Positions 8,542 to 16,086 of a DNA stretch of 64,000 bases are shown here, one piece after another. A program made the translations under genes and the position numbers. Below the pieces are notes generated by a model. That model had not been told where the DNA came from and ran no database searches. It was given only the letters and a program-made list of their open reading frames with translations. Numbering within the stretch: position 1 is the first letter of the stretch; every line of letters begins with the position of its first letter. Origin of the DNA: CAWKEY01 sp963696315 (GTDB lineage Bacteria > Pseudomonadota > Gammaproteobacteria > Methylococcales > Methylomonadaceae); assembly GCA_963696315.1 (NCBI GenBank), contig CAVOJU010000002.1, positions 1 through 64,000 on the forward strand. Direction: 5' to 3'.

Positions 8542-8544
8542 TAG
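7426..8544 (+). CDS. IS630-family transposase
   Basis: 372 residues, ATG 7426 behind AAGGAGGAGGC, a strong ribosome site. The N-terminal half is a winged helix-turn-helix of the type HQVRRQTLVYWLDSY with Arg-rich helices, and the DDE_3 core follows: ALDEFAVQSVPY near residue 185, LLDNARIHGKR near residue 267, and PQLNPAEYVIHEV near residue 305 give D, D and E. The gene is intact and could be active. It ends KVERF with the TAG stop overlapping the target TA. Confidence 0.9.
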   Translation: MIRRLRLQRLAPQDQEAWQKQYYGHQKHWQRRRLLALKAIWDGQNLSEVCREHQVRRQTLVYWLDSYLHGGFAKLLERAPVQREQRLSAQRQRIVRYMMLHKTPADYGIDSYQWTADRMRAVIEQKWHVTVSRARLYQLFAQWGLSLQKVHRDYGPANARAQAEFIADFKKTAQLSDEVALIALDEFAVQSVPYTHYAWAQKNTKPRIMSDERHRQKLNGFLTVDVQRGTTRVDFNAKSTTEEVVMIVVLNVLLYLQKGFKQLTFLLDNARIHGKRMETGVHELLAEIGRQVVLPEFSLSFWHTPSYSPQLNPAEYVIHEVRRNGLYHVPCTLAVREKAERIQTQLARSSPMTDWQMRRLIDFIGRSKVERF

Positions 8545-8699
8545 GGTAAGAAGGGAGTAAATACTTCTACTTTTCGATCAGCAGGAGGATTAGTTGAGTA
8601 ATTAATCACTCCTTTTTCATCTACCCATTTATAAATAACAGCTCCTGCAGTGGCAACTATTAACAATAGTATTGCGACTATTATCAAACGCTTCAGCAT

Positions 8700-9472
8700 A
8701 AACGGTTACCTCGAATTATTTAGGTGCTAAAAATTTTTGATTACTCATCAAACTCAGCCAAGATACAGCACCATGAATCACCTATAAAATCAATCGGTTA
8801 CGAGAACTGGCATGTGTTGCAATTCTTGCAAAGGCAACAAGTCACCCCACTTTGTAAACCTTATTATTGCTGTACCCCTTGTTTGTTAGGGCAACAGCCT
8901 GCAGTTGGGCTGTGTCATGGCTGAAGATCATGGGTAATCAGGAAAAATTTTAACGATTATTCACCGGATCTTTAGGCTCATTTCGAAGAAGGGCGTATTA
9001 ACGCAGCGGTCAAACTCTATACCGAAAAGTTGGCATAGTGATTTGGGAAATTAATACGCTTTTCTTGGGAGTGGTGTCAAGATTTGATGCGATTTCTGGA
9101 AAAATAATCGACCAATCCCCCGAGGAGAGTTTTTAGTGGTTGGTTAAAATTGATGGAAAAATAAAGTTCAGCATGTTTTTTTGAATGTAACAGGAAATGG
9201 GATGTCATTTTTTTTCTGACCTGGCTGGTAACCTCAGCGTTAATTTGTCACCACCAGGAAAAGATAAGCATTTCAACCACACGACCCAAAGTATTCTAAG
9301 TGCCCTAACCTCAGTCAATCCCAGTTATCAGTTTTTAATTCTTCTAACTTAATGACCGGTTACTGAGAGTAGCAGCCATTCATTTCAAATCTTGAATGTC
9401 GAAAATTGGCCGACGGCTGCCGGTCGCCGTAGTCTGCTCTCTACCTCGATGCTTCACATGCTTGTACTTTTT
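8700..9472. other. Gene-free region, 773 bases
   Basis: Only short frames without recognisable similarity. A stretch near 8985-9040 reads FEEGRINAAVKLYTEKLA before a stop, which could be the tail of a lost protein, but I cannot assign it. The first few bases contain the promoter and ribosome site of the minus-strand DUF4124/propeller gene. Otherwise I see nothing. Confidence 0.4.
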
Positions 9473-10705
9473 TCATCCTTCCCAATCAGAATATTGCTCT
9501 GGTGGGTTACCGCGTTGTTCAATGACTGTTGGCTCTGTATAGCTGATATCTTTGCTTGTAATTGACTCTACAACCATATGAAACCGCCAATCGTCACCAA
9601 AATCAAAGTGAAATATAAGCTCCATACCTTGATATAAAGGTAATTCAGCGACTACACAATCCGTAGTACAAAGCTCATCACTCTCTACGTAAGGATGGAC
9701 AACGCGTTCCGTTATTCCATAACGGTTTTTATAGACAAATTCATACAGATGATCGTTATCGAAGTTAAAAACCCTTAAAATTATACTCGCCAACTCTTCA
9801 AGACCAGTGGTGCCCAGAACAGCAATTTTTCGATAGGCTGATCCGAGGATGACTTTAAAAACATAAACGTTACCCTGACTTTCTGCAGGCTCAGGCTGCT
9901 TTAAGCCTTTTTCCAATTCAGGCAGGTAGGTTTTTAATTCGGAAGCCCATAACGCCATCAGTTCATCATCTGATGGCTCATTAACAGGCTCATCGAATGA
10001 AGTGATGTGATTGGCAAAATGCGTTAATAGCGCACGCCCCCAAGGGGTTGGAACAATGTTCACGATGGGCCAGTTTTCTCCACTTAACGCAGTATCCTGT
10101 TCAATTCGAATAAAACCGAATAACGCCATCAGTGCAAGATTATGAAATCCAGGCCGGTAGCGAAGATAGGCGAAATCATGGGGTTTTTCTTTAAGGTTGA
10201 GTCCGTCACCCAAGGTGTTTAGAAAAAAATCCAGGCTGTCATACAAACCATTATGGTAATCCCATCTCTCTCCGATAATTTCGGCATTGCCTCGATGCCA
10301 CCATGCCTGAAATAAAGCAAAATAACGTTCCGTTGGGTTCAACGACTGCCAGTCGGCTAATACCTTATAATCCAGCATCACAAACGCGTGTTTCTTTTCA
10401 AAAGCGATTTTCGTTAAACCTGAGGCTCTCAGCAAAAGATACAAACCATTGATGTGAGGAAAGGATTTTTGCTGGGGCCGTTTCAGCCTCACATCTAAAG
10501 GACTAGACATCAGTTGATTGAGTTGCGGAAGCAGCTTGATAGCCAGTAAATGATTTTTTCCAGAGACAGAAATGCCCGTAGAGCCGATAAATTCGAGCAA
10601 GGTAGAAAAATCCTTTAGCAGGGTTCCTGGTTCGTTATCACTGAAGTTCTGGGTCTTTAAACACTGAGTTTGGTCCGGTGTTAGTGTGGCTGTTATCTTT
10701 TTCAT
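9473..10705 (-). CDS. pRiA4b ORF-3-family (IS1096 TnpR-like) domain protein
   Basis: 410 residues. The C-terminal 150 residues match the plasmid pRiA4b ORF-3 / MM3350-like fold: VYVFKVILGSAYRKIAVLG, LASIILRVFNFDNDHLYEF, then ELIFHFDFGDDWRFHMVVE and a C-terminal PEQYSDWEG. The N-terminal 250 residues are an unassigned helical region present in longer members. Family members occur near mobile elements and in genomic islands, but no biochemical function is established. The gene is intact, uses ATG at 10705, and is followed upstream by another minus-strand hypothetical gene 45 bases away, probably one transcript. Confidence 0.75.
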   Translation of the reverse strand: MKKITATLTPDQTQCLKTQNFSDNEPGTLLKDFSTLLEFIGSTGISVSGKNHLLAIKLLPQLNQLMSSPLDVRLKRPQQKSFPHINGLYLLLRASGLTKIAFEKKHAFVMLDYKVLADWQSLNPTERYFALFQAWWHRGNAEIIGERWDYHNGLYDSLDFFLNTLGDGLNLKEKPHDFAYLRYRPGFHNLALMALFGFIRIEQDTALSGENWPIVNIVPTPWGRALLTHFANHITSFDEPVNEPSDDELMALWASELKTYLPELEKGLKQPEPAESQGNVYVFKVILGSAYRKIAVLGTTGLEELASIILRVFNFDNDHLYEFVYKNRYGITERVVHPYVESDELCTTDCVVAELPLYQGMELIFHFDFGDDWRFHMVVESITSKDISYTEPTVIEQRGNPPEQYSDWEG

Positions 10706-10750
10706 ATTGTGTATTTTAATAACCGAAGAGTCACTGTTCAGCGACCCTCA

Positions 10751-11161
10751 TCAAGGTGTAAAAATAGGATTTTCCTCAATCAATGTTAGGCACTCATCCA
10801 TCGAAATATCATGAAACACTTCGAACCATTGCTCGGTATGACGCATGTAGGCAAGATTAAATTTGTTGTCAGCAACATATTCCATGCGGGCAAATTTAGT
10901 CTCAAAGGAGGGCGATAGGGCATTTGGGCTCGGGCAGTTATAGGTTGCACAAAAATAAAAATATTGCCGATACCATTTGCTATGAATATCGGCAATATAG
11001 TTGTAATCGTTGTCAGTTGGAGCCGGTTTCACATGCTGGGGCTTAAAAACTTCATTAATGAGCTTGTCTGCTTTTTCTTTCAACTGTGATTGCGTCAAGA
11101 CCGGAACGGTCGGTTTCATCTTCTTGGCGGAGGTGACTGACCAAGATCTTTTATTTACCAT
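10751..11161 (-). CDS. Hypothetical protein, 136 aa
   Basis: A soluble, moderately aromatic protein starting MVNKRSWSVTSAKK and containing SKWYRQYFYFCATY and ECLTLIEENPIF. I recognise no domain. It lies 45 bases upstream of the pRiA4b ORF-3-type gene on the same strand, so the two may be co-transcribed. Coding potential is supported by its length and ordinary composition only. Confidence 0.45.
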   Translation of the reverse strand: MVNKRSWSVTSAKKMKPTVPVLTQSQLKEKADKLINEVFKPQHVKPAPTDNDYNYIADIHSKWYRQYFYFCATYNCPSPNALSPSFETKFARMEYVADNKFNLAYMRHTEQWFEVFHDISMDECLTLIEENPIFTP

Positions 11162-11328
11162 GCGAGATAAATCCTTTAACAGAGAATGTGACTTGGTGCG
11201 AAGTATAAACTCCTCAAAATTTAAAGCCTAGTGTGGGAAGTGGCTGGCATGTCCAAAATAGTGTTTTGCTCATCCAGAAATGGGCGGGGCTAAAGATTTG
11301 CGCAAACTTGGTAGTGCAAGAGACATGA

Positions 11329-11403
11329 AGAGCCGTATGAAGCGAGAGTCTTATATACGGATCTGTGATAGCCTGAGGGTGAAGCTCACTCGGGCTACTC
11401 GAC
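11329..11403 (+). ncRNA. Group II intron 3' end (domains V and VI), orphan
   Basis: AGAGCCGTATGAAG, a GAGA loop, and TCTTATATACGGATCTG form a domain V hairpin with the AGC triad. Directly after it GCCTGAGGGTG-AAGC-TCACTCGGGC folds into a domain VI-like stem, ending CTACTCGACC, close to the usual group II intron 3' end. No reverse transcriptase frame lies upstream; the neighbouring sequence is the 5' side of a hypothetical gene on the other strand. It therefore looks like the leftover 3' tip of a deleted intron, distinct in sequence from the one at 1240-1275. Confidence 0.55.
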
Positions 11404-11656
11404 CAACTGGCTGTCCAGCGCAAGAGCTCAACTTGGCTTCATTCAAATCAGAAAATTCTGGCGTATCCCAAACTCAGTTGTTTTAAACTATAAGGTAACT
11501 TAGCTTCTTCGGCTTCGTTGCAACAGACCGAAATCATTCTCTTGCAACCTAATAGGAAAAGTGCCCCCAATCATTGATTAACATTAAAGTGCAATATAGA
11601 AACATCTTTTCATATCAGCGACTTAATAGAGCTTAGAAAAAGGGATAATACCTACC

Positions 11657-13416
11657 ATGACACACATGCACGATCAGATTTTACCTGAAGGCACTCAACT
11701 CGGTGTCTACGAAATTAAAAAAGCCTCAAAAATTGATACGTTCGATATCACCTATCGCGCCTGGAATCACCATCTTAAGGAGCGGGTAGAAATACGAGAG
11801 TATTTTCCTCACGATTTCGCTATTCGCGCAAAAGATGGACTTGGCGTCGAATCCAAGTCCCCAAGCGATAAAGAAAATTTTGATTATGGCTTAAAGACAT
11901 TTTTGGATCGGGCTGAGATTCTCACCCAAATCGAACACCCCAATATTGTCAAAGCTGAGAATATCTTGCAATTCAATGGAACGGCTTACCTTATTCTGGA
12001 TTACCAAGAAGGTGTACCGCTTTCCAAGCTAGTTCGGTCTCCGGCATCATTTGCCGAAACAGAACTAAAATTTATTCTGGTATCGATCCTGAATGCTCTT
12101 CAGAAAGTCCATGAATACAAAATTGTGCATGGTGGCATTCAACCGGCAACGATTATTTTGCGCAAGGATGGCGAACCACTGCTGACCGATTTCGCTGTCG
12201 CCGCACACACCTCCAAGCTTGCAGGCGAATTAGCCCCCGGTTATGCACCGCCAGAACGATATGAGCACGCTCATGAGCCCGGTGCCGCCTCTGATTTTTA
12301 TGCTCTGGGCGCAACGATGTATTATTGTCTTACGCAGAAACAACCAACCGGCGCTCAGAACAGGATAAAGGCTTTAAGCAAGGGCGAACCCGATCCAATG
12401 GCTTCACTCTCCGGATCTTTGGGCGCCACGTATAGCGCGGAGTTGTTGCAAGTAATCGATTGGATGCTACGGCCTGAATATAATAATCGACCGCAGTCAG
12501 CAACCGAGATTCTAGCGCTACTAAAATCACGAGCCTATCAACGATCAAGCGGGACCGATAACTTCCAAGCAAGAAGCCAAAGATGTTGCCAATAGCAGTC
12601 CGATTGCGAAGATGCACGTATGGATCGGTGTCTTGGCCGGGATAGTTGGATTGGTTATCGTTGGATTATGGCTTGGTAAAAAGCCTCCAGAAATAAGTGA
12701 TGAAAAGGCGAGTAGCAGTCACTGTTCAGCCCTTATCCCAAGGTAGCCCCTCCGTCACATCTGAGACAAAAGAAGACCAATCCGTCGCTCTGTCCAGCAC
12801 CCAAGCAAGTCAAGAATCTGAGCCCGCCAAAATATCCGAGCGAGCTCAACAAGAAATAAACGCGTCTGAAAATCAGCCAACGCATGCCGATGGAGAAATG
12901 CGACTGAGAACAAGTGCTGACGGCAACCAATCCCAAAATGGCCTCATAGCCGAAAGCACGACTTATCCAGCAAGCAAATCGATTTCGAAGCCAGAGCTTA
13001 AGGATAAAAATACAACCGAGCAGGAATCTGGCAAAACTCAGCCGTTAACAGCGATTGATAAATCACTGCATCAGTCCAAGAAACAGAATTGGCCAGAGAA
13101 GCCAGCCGACGAGGATTCAATCAAAAGATACTTGGCCGCTGCTAATAGAGCTATGAAAGCAGCGCGTTTCACCACACCATCGAGAGACAATGCCTATAAG
13201 TACTACCAAATGGTTCTTGCCATCGAACCAGACAATGCCGAAGCGCATGCTGGACTGCAGAAAATCGTTGACCGGTATGTTCGATTTATAGAGAAAGCAA
13301 AGGCTGAAGACAAACTAAACTTGGCCAAGCGAACTTTGAAAAAGGCTGAATCTGTCTTGCCCGATGATCCTAAACTACAGAGTATTCGTGCGGAATTGGC
13401 TGCTACGAAAGAATAA
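11657..13416 (+). pseudogene. Membrane pseudokinase (Ser/Thr kinase-like) with TPR-like tail, frameshifted
   Basis: Three frames join into one product of about 585 residues. The first (11657-12595) is a protein kinase fold: EGTQLGVYEIKKA, VEIREYF where kinases have VAIKEY, HGGIQPATI (158-166) where HRDxKPxN is expected, TDFA for DFG, and an intact APPE. The second frame encodes a TM helix, WIGVLAGIVGLVIVGLWLG, then stops at about 12745. The third (to 13416) is Ser/Gln-rich, then TPR-like: DNAYKYYQMVLAIEPDNAEAH. Shifts fall near A-runs at 12523-12526 and 12703-12706. Loss of Lys, HRD Asp and the Gly of DFG argues for a pseudokinase. Architecture matches the membrane Ser/Thr kinases with extracytoplasmic repeats. 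Confidence 0.7.
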
Positions 13417-13650
13417 TTGACTAAACGTTTACTCTCACTGTGTTAAAAATTGACCGTTAGCTGCCAGCCAATGCCAGAATCTGAAGGTCTTCACGTTTTA
13501 AATTTTCATAGCCATGTTCGGCTTTTTTGGGTACGCCTGGGGGTGTACTTTCAAATGAAGCTTTATGGTACAACCTGCAACTTGAAAAATACAACAAGCC
13601 TTGAATTAGGCCTTACAGCCGAGTTAATTGAAACGTATTGAAATGACAGG

Positions 13651-14325
13651 CTACAGCAAGCCATGCTCTGCGAATGAGTAGGGTTGGCCGTCGCCGATGA
13701 TGAAATGATCCAGCACCCGAATGTCAAACAAGGTTAAGGCCTGTTTGAGTTTTTCGGTGATGTGTTTGTCAGCCTGGCTGGGCTCGGAAATACCGGACGG
13801 ATGGTTGTGGGCGAAGATCACCGCAGCGGCATTATGATGCAGCGCCCGCTTGACAACTTCTCTGGGATACACACTGGCACCGTCTATGGTGCCTCTGAAT
13901 AATTCGTCCAGCTGAATGACGCGGTGCTGGTTATCCAGGAACAAACAGGCAAACACCTCGTAGCTATAGCCTCGCAACTGGGCGCTGAGATAAGCACGGG
14001 TAATATCCGGGCTGGTGAGGGCATTGCCGCGTTGCAGCACCTCCCTAAAATGCCTCTTGGCCATTTCCATGACGGCCTGTAGGTGCGCGTATTTGGCGCT
14101 GCCCAAACCATTCGCCTGGCAAAAACGATCCCGGTCGGCATCCAGCAGCGCTTTTAACGAACCAAAGTCCGTCAGCAGCTCCCGGGCCAGATCAACGGCT
14201 GATTTTCCAGGCGACCCGGTGCGCAGAAAAATAGCCAGCAATTCGGCATCGGTTAAGGCCGCAGAGCCTCGGTCCAAAAGTTTTTCTCGCGGCCGGTCTT
14301 CTGCAGGCCAGTCCTTGATGGACAT
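13651..14325 (-). CDS. radC: RadC-family JAB/MPN protein
   Basis: 224 residues. An N-terminal helix-hairpin-helix part (about 1-90, with LSDAxLLAIFLRTG-type sequence) precedes the JAB1/MPN metalloprotease-like domain, whose motif FAHNHPSGISEPSQAD supplies the HxHx8-10D zinc ligands; the Glu upstream lies in the CLFLDNQHR region. The family is no longer thought to be a direct recombination repair factor, and its role is uncertain. It diverges from coaBC, the usual arrangement in Gammaproteobacteria. Start ATG 14325. It appears intact. Confidence 0.92.
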   Translation of the reverse strand: MSIKDWPAEDRPREKLLDRGSAALTDAELLAIFLRTGSPGKSAVDLARELLTDFGSLKALLDADRDRFCQANGLGSAKYAHLQAVMEMAKRHFREVLQRGNALTSPDITRAYLSAQLRGYSYEVFACLFLDNQHRVIQLDELFRGTIDGASVYPREVVKRALHHNAAAVIFAHNHPSGISEPSQADKHITEKLKQALTLFDIRVLDHFIIGDGQPYSFAEHGLL

Positions 14326-14336
14326 GCGCCTCTCCT

Positions 14337-15638
14337 GTGGATAATGAAAATTTAAGCATAGAAGAATTCAGCTATCCTTGCCATAATAATCATTTACCAA
14401 ATTATTCGGGAATTACCATTAACAAGCGCATTTTATTGGCAGTCAGCGGCGGTATTGCCGCTTACAAGGCGGCCGAGTTAGTCAGGCTGTTGCGCAAACA
14501 GGGCGCTGATGTGCGCGTGGCGATGACGCCATCGGCTACCCGGTTTGTGGCGCCCTTAACCTTTCAGGCGCTGTCCGGCAATCCCGTTCACACCAAGTTG
14601 CTGGATTTGGATGAGGAAAATGCCATGGGCCACATCAATCTGGCGCGCTGGGCAGATGTCCTGCTGATTGCGCCGGCCACGGCCAATACCATTGCAAAGC
14701 TCAGCCATGGCCTGGCCGATGATTTGGTGACCACGCTTTATCTGGCCGCAAGCTGCCCAGTGTATGTGGCGCCCGCCATGAATCAGGCGATGTGGCATCA
14801 AGCCGTCACGCAGGAAAATATTGAAAAACTTAAGGCTCATGGCGTTACCCTTATCGGCCCCGGCCAGGGCGATCAAGCCTGCGGCGAAACCGGGCTGGGC
14901 AGAATGTCCGAGCCCGAGGACATTTGCCGGCATTTATTTGCCGATGCTTCAGCGCAATGTCTACGGGGGCTTAGGGTTTTAATCAGTGCAGGGCCAACAC
15001 GCGAGCCTATCGATCCGGTGCGTTACATCAGCAACCGCAGCTCGGGAAAAATGGGTTATGCGCTGGCTTGCGCGGCCTTGAAGGCTGGGGCCGACGTTAC
15101 CTTGGTGAGCGGGCCGGTTACCCTGGCTGCGCCAAGCCATGTTGATGTGGTCAAGGTGGAAACGGCCGCGCAAATGTATGCGGCGGTTATGGCCCAGGCC
15201 GAACTGCATGATATTTATATCGGTGCGGCGGCAGTTGCCGATTACACACCTGCAGAAGTCCAACCGGAAAAAATTAAAAAACACCCGGAACAGGCCACCA
15301 TTACCTTGCAAAAAACCAGCGATATTCTGGCCGCCGTCGCTGGACTTGATAGGCGCCCGTTTACCGTGGGCTTTGCAGCCGAAACGCATGATCTTGAAAA
15401 TTATGCCCTAGCCAAACTGGCGCAAAAAAACCTGGATATGATTGCCGCCAACTGGGTAGGACGCGAGCACGGGGGCTTTGACAGCGAGTTCAATGCCTTG
15501 CAGGTGTATTGGAAAAATGGCCAGCAGACGTTGGCCATGACCGACAAAACCCAAATAGCGGAACAACTCATCAAGTTAATCGCACACCGCATCCTTGAGA
15601 CCGGACATGAAAAAAATACAACTGAAAATTCTGGATGA
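14337..15638 (+). CDS. coaBC: Bifunctional phosphopantothenoylcysteine decarboxylase/synthetase
   Basis: Two consecutive steps of coenzyme A synthesis: CTP-dependent ligation of cysteine to 4'-phosphopantothenate (CoaB) and FMN-dependent decarboxylation (CoaC). The CoaC half has KRILLAVSGGIAAYKAAEL, APATANTIAKLSHGLADDL and the PAMNQAMW motif; the CoaB half starts at ISAGPTREPIDPVRYISN and holds KKHPEQATITLQKT. Length fits. The only canonical start in frame is GTG 14337, just 11 bases from divergent radC, which gives 28 extra residues unlike the family; ATT 14418, with GGGA eight bases upstream, sits where the protein should begin. dut overlaps its end. Confidence 0.93.
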   Translation: MDNENLSIEEFSYPCHNNHLPNYSGITINKRILLAVSGGIAAYKAAELVRLLRKQGADVRVAMTPSATRFVAPLTFQALSGNPVHTKLLDLDEENAMGHINLARWADVLLIAPATANTIAKLSHGLADDLVTTLYLAASCPVYVAPAMNQAMWHQAVTQENIEKLKAHGVTLIGPGQGDQACGETGLGRMSEPEDICRHLFADASAQCLRGLRVLISAGPTREPIDPVRYISNRSSGKMGYALACAALKAGADVTLVSGPVTLAAPSHVDVVKVETAAQMYAAVMAQAELHDIYIGAAAVADYTPAEVQPEKIKKHPEQATITLQKTSDILAAVAGLDRRPFTVGFAAETHDLENYALAKLAQKNLDMIAANWVGREHGGFDSEFNALQVYWKNGQQTLAMTDKTQIAEQLIKLIAHRILETGHEKNTTENSG

Positions 15639-16062
15639 GCGCCTGGGCAAGGACATTCCGCTGCCGGCTTATGCGACCGCAGGTTCGGCCGGCCTGGATT
15701 TGCGGGCCTGCGTGGATCAGCCAACCGAAATAAAACCCGGCGAGACACTGTTGATTCCTACTGGTCTGGCGATCCATATCGACGACCCTGAACTGGCCGC
15801 GGTCTTATTGCCCAGATCCGGACTGGGTCATAAACATGGCATCGTCCTGGGCAATCTGGTCGGTCTGATTGATTCGGATTATCAGGGCCAGGTGTTTGTT
15901 TCCTGCTGGAATCGCGGCGACACGGCTTTTACCATCAGTATTGGTGAGCGTATTGCGCAAATGGTGTTTGTACCCGTGGTGCAGGTGGCCCTTGAACACG
16001 TTGATGCGTTTGAGGAAAGCCACCGGGGTGCCGGTGGTTTTGGTCATAGCGGCCGGCATTAA
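15607..16062 (+). CDS. dut: dUTP diphosphatase
   Basis: 151 residues from ATG 15607, which overlaps the end of coaBC by 32 bases. It hydrolyses dUTP to dUMP and pyrophosphate, keeping uracil out of DNA and feeding thymidylate synthesis. All five trimeric dUTPase motifs are visible: AGSAGLDLRAC (1), PRSGLGHKHG (2), GNLVGLIDSDYQGQ (3), GERIAQMVFVP (4) and the flexible C-terminal GAGGFGHSGRH (5). Length and start agree with the family. The overlap with coaBC and the short gap to algC point to one operon, and this gene order is conserved in many Gammaproteobacteria. Confidence 0.95.
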   Translation: MKKIQLKILDERLGKDIPLPAYATAGSAGLDLRACVDQPTEIKPGETLLIPTGLAIHIDDPELAAVLLPRSGLGHKHGIVLGNLVGLIDSDYQGQVFVSCWNRGDTAFTISIGERIAQMVFVPVVQVALEHVDAFEESHRGAGGFGHSGRH

Positions 16063-16086
16063 TAACTTTTGTTATTGAGGTTAACG

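Larger units (their letters stand above)
6585..8699 (-). pseudogene. DUF4124 plus PD40 beta-propeller protein, split by IS630 and frameshifted
   Basis: The start is ATG 8699 behind GAGGT. The first 50 residues give a membrane anchor or signal (LIIVAILLLIVATAGAV) and a DUF4124 motif YKWVDEKGVINYS. The IS630 element then interrupts. If one copy of the TA at 7386-7387 / 8542-8543 is kept, the frame continues as LPYTFFGSVGSSNKETK into TolB/WD40-like PD40 blades of the type WSPDGKKIAFASDRDG and IYVMDSDG. Near 7041-7051 one base is missing (CCCGAT where CCNGAT is expected), and part of a blade is deleted just after it. The last three blades are intact to the stop at 6585. It was probably a periplasmic propeller anchored to the inner membrane; now inactive. 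Confidence 0.75.

Noticed and set aside
8724..8924. 66-residue plus-strand frame with several Cys
   Set aside because: Cys are not in a motif, composition is atypical, and no ribosome site; probably chance.
9473..11161. Toxin-antitoxin pair from the two adjacent minus-strand genes
   Set aside because: The larger one is a pRiA4b ORF-3-type protein and the smaller has no toxin or antitoxin motif; the pairing fits neither size nor sequence.
13450..13641. 63-residue frame on the plus strand after the pseudokinase
   Set aside because: Low-complexity intergenic region, no ribosome site, no recognisable similarity.
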